Below are positions 62,047-64,000 of a stretch of 64,000 nucleotides of DNA, in pieces. A program made the translations under genes and the position numbers. The number at the start of each line of letters is the position of its first letter. Position 1 is the first letter of the stretch. The notes under the pieces were generated by a model that saw nothing but the letters and a program-made list of their open reading frames with translations, was not told the DNA's origin and made no database searches. The stretch comes from Albula goreensis (Eukaryota > Chordata > Actinopteri > Albuliformes > Albulidae): the NCBI GenBank assembly GCA_022829145.1, contig CM040746.1, positions 25,232,832-25,296,831 on the forward strand. The letters run 5' to 3'.

Positions 62047-62065
62047 AAACAGCGACACTTTGCGC
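62047..62065 (-). promoter_or_regulatory. CTCF-like conserved sequence element, promoter of D4
   Basis: The plus strand reads AAACAGCGACACTTTGCGC, 227 bp upstream of the D4 start. Very similar to the D2 element. Confidence 0.7.
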
Positions 62066-64000
62066 AAAAACACGAATCATATAGAAATGTGAAAAACCCA
62101 GTTTCCTTCATATACTTTATTTTACGTCATTGCAACATCAGACGCTTTAAAATACATGATTCCAATGTATCATGCATACTGTCTTGCATCATCCCGACCT
62201 ATTTCTTCAAAGTATATTTAATTTCACATCCTGCTCCAAATACCACATGCGTTAAATACTCGCTTCTATAAATACAAATATAAACTCATTTGTGCATAGG
62301 AAATGAGTTCCAACAAGACACAGTTGCAACTACACTATTTTGAAAATTTAATATATGTTTTGATGAACAACATAATGACAAAACTTTAATTCCTATATAA
62401 TATTTATTGCATTGAGTTTGCACTTTAGGCCTATTGTTCTTTCTAGACGAGGTTGAAAACAGCAAGCATTTGGGGTCATGAGACTTCCAAAATCACATGA
62501 ATGTGTAAATGTTTACTTAATTTTCTTAATTATATTCATTAAACTGAGAATTCTGAACTTTAGAAATACACGACTGAAACCTGCGCCTTTTATTCTCATC
62601 AGACATCCGAAAAAATTATCAGACATTAAACACTGAAACGGCGCTCCGTCTGCACTCAGCACGCGAATATAATTGCAATGGAAGATATGGTCTTACTCTT
62701 TACTCATGTCATTCTTTAAAGTAGTAGCGAAAGTGCTGGTATGTTGTAGCCCGCATGTACGTAGCTGTAGGTTTCAGGACAGTAGCTTGTACATCGAAGG
62801 TGTTTTTGTGTTTTAGCACTTTGAACAAGTCTGTCGACCACCAATTCCTACGTTACAATGTACCTACGACCTCCAGGAAATAAGTATGGAATTACGGACA
62901 CAATATAAACCGAGATGACAGAGTGAAATAACTAATGTTTTCATTTCAATTAACCATACACATATCTTAAATATGCTTTCATGTGAAAAATTAGATACAA
63001 GTACGGAAACGTATTAAATAAATAGACCCTTTACAGAGCAATTTTGATTTACTTGAAACTATGTTGAACATAGTGCAAATTAACCATTGTAGTTCTGTTG
63101 AAATTGGCTTTACTTCCTCATTGCTTGGGGTCGCAGACACCCCAGCACTGTACATGAAATAATAATAGTTACAATATAGGGATTAACCAACTTTGTTTTT
63201 CCTCAGGTCTGTTTTCTTTCTCACGACCTAATTAAAATCTAGTGGACAGAAAATTGTTAAAATCTTAGCTTTCCCTTTTGCCCCACAGTGGGCCTGCATA
63301 TTTCACAAAGGTGAAGAAATACATAAATTGCCCTAAGACCTTATTTTTACACTTAATAAGAAATATTTCAGTTTCATGTGTTATATTGACTGTACATTAA
63401 TAAATCTGACCCCAAAGAAAACAAACTTTTAAAATAAAATAAATCCAGACAACTAACCTGTCCAAGGACTTGTCCAACTGGCAAACTAACTATGTACAAA
63501 TTTGAAATGTATAACAGTCCCTCAAGTCCAACAAGATTCCCAGTGTTCCTTTGAAACATGGCACAAAATACAACCAATAGGTGCCTAGCCCTAGGAGACT
63601 CTAAGACAATCTATGTACAAATTTACAATACATGCAAATCCCCAGACAAACATGACTGCCAGAAGCAGACCCCTGTTCCTCTGAACCCCATAAAACAATT
63701 CTGCAACACTCCCTAGCCCTGCAAGATGGAAATGCTGGAAGCAACGAGGTTATGGCCTACTTCACATAATACCTGCTGAGGCATTATATGTGTGCCTTAC
63801 ATAGATACTTGTGGCATTTCACACATGTTATGCAGATCTAATTGTCTTTATTTTGAGCACAGACCTGACGCTTACTAAGTTTCCCAGGTGCTGCAGGAGT
63901 GTTACAGGGATCAGGCAGACTTTAAATCTCCCTCACAATGGATGGCTGCTGGATGTGCTATAAGAAGGCACTCCCTATATGAGGCTTGAAGAGGCACTTT
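62066..64000. other. Upstream segment to the right edge
   Basis: About 1.9 kb with no coding signal. A short imperfect direct repeat (CTATGTACAAATTTGAAATG at 63490 and CTATGTACAAATTTACAATA at 63613) is the only structure noticed. Confidence 0.55.

Noticed and set aside
1..64000. tRNA, rRNA, CRISPR arrays, operons or ribosome-binding sites
   Set aside because: None seen; the sequence is vertebrate nuclear DNA and such bacterial features do not apply. A short tRNA-derived SINE could be missed by eye.

Overview
The window is vertebrate genomic DNA from a clustered protocadherin (Pcdh) locus. It is most likely from a ray-finned fish: the long single-exon protocadherin variable exons read like fish clustered Pcdh, the left edge carries a CR1-like LINE, and there is an L2-type LINE tail ending in the tail sequence usual in fish. 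I cannot name the species. All protocadherin exons lie on the minus strand, so transcription runs right to left and the right end of the window is the 5' end of the array.

Right block (46.3-62.1 kb): four tandem variable exons of one very homogeneous type, called D4, D3, D2 and D1 here in 5'-to-3' order. Each has a signal peptide, six cadherin repeats, a membrane segment and a short cytoplasmic stretch ending at a phase-0 splice donor. D2 carries one in-frame stop (TGG to TGA, codon 569) in an otherwise intact 801-codon frame. Their position upstream of the alpha-like block makes them candidates for the delta subcluster known from several non-mammalian vertebrates; this is inference. At 42.07-42.84 kb, between D1 and the next block, I find one or two plausible terminal (constant) exons on the same strand.

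Middle block (28.2-34.9 kb): two badly decayed variable exons of a third type, each with recognisable promoter and splice donor remnants. Two more promoter-like elements without exons lie upstream (36.45 and 37.15 kb).

Left block (2.8-17 kb): four intact variable exons (A4, A3, A2, A1), which by sequence, especially the cytoplasmic end, resemble fish Pcdh-alpha. A relic of a fifth exon's 3' end sits at 13.8 kb. The alpha constant exons would lie beyond the left edge. The intron downstream of A1 contains a dead 5'-truncated CR1-like LINE.

How it works together: in clustered Pcdh loci each variable exon has its own promoter with a conserved CTCF-binding element. A neuron chooses a few promoters, and the chosen exon is spliced to shared constant exons. 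Here every intact exon has a 19-nt CTCF-like element about 195-365 bp upstream of its start, all in the same orientation, and all donors are phase 0. Long segments (17-28 kb, 35-42 kb, 43-46 kb) show no coding signal beyond simple repeats and a few mobile-element traces.
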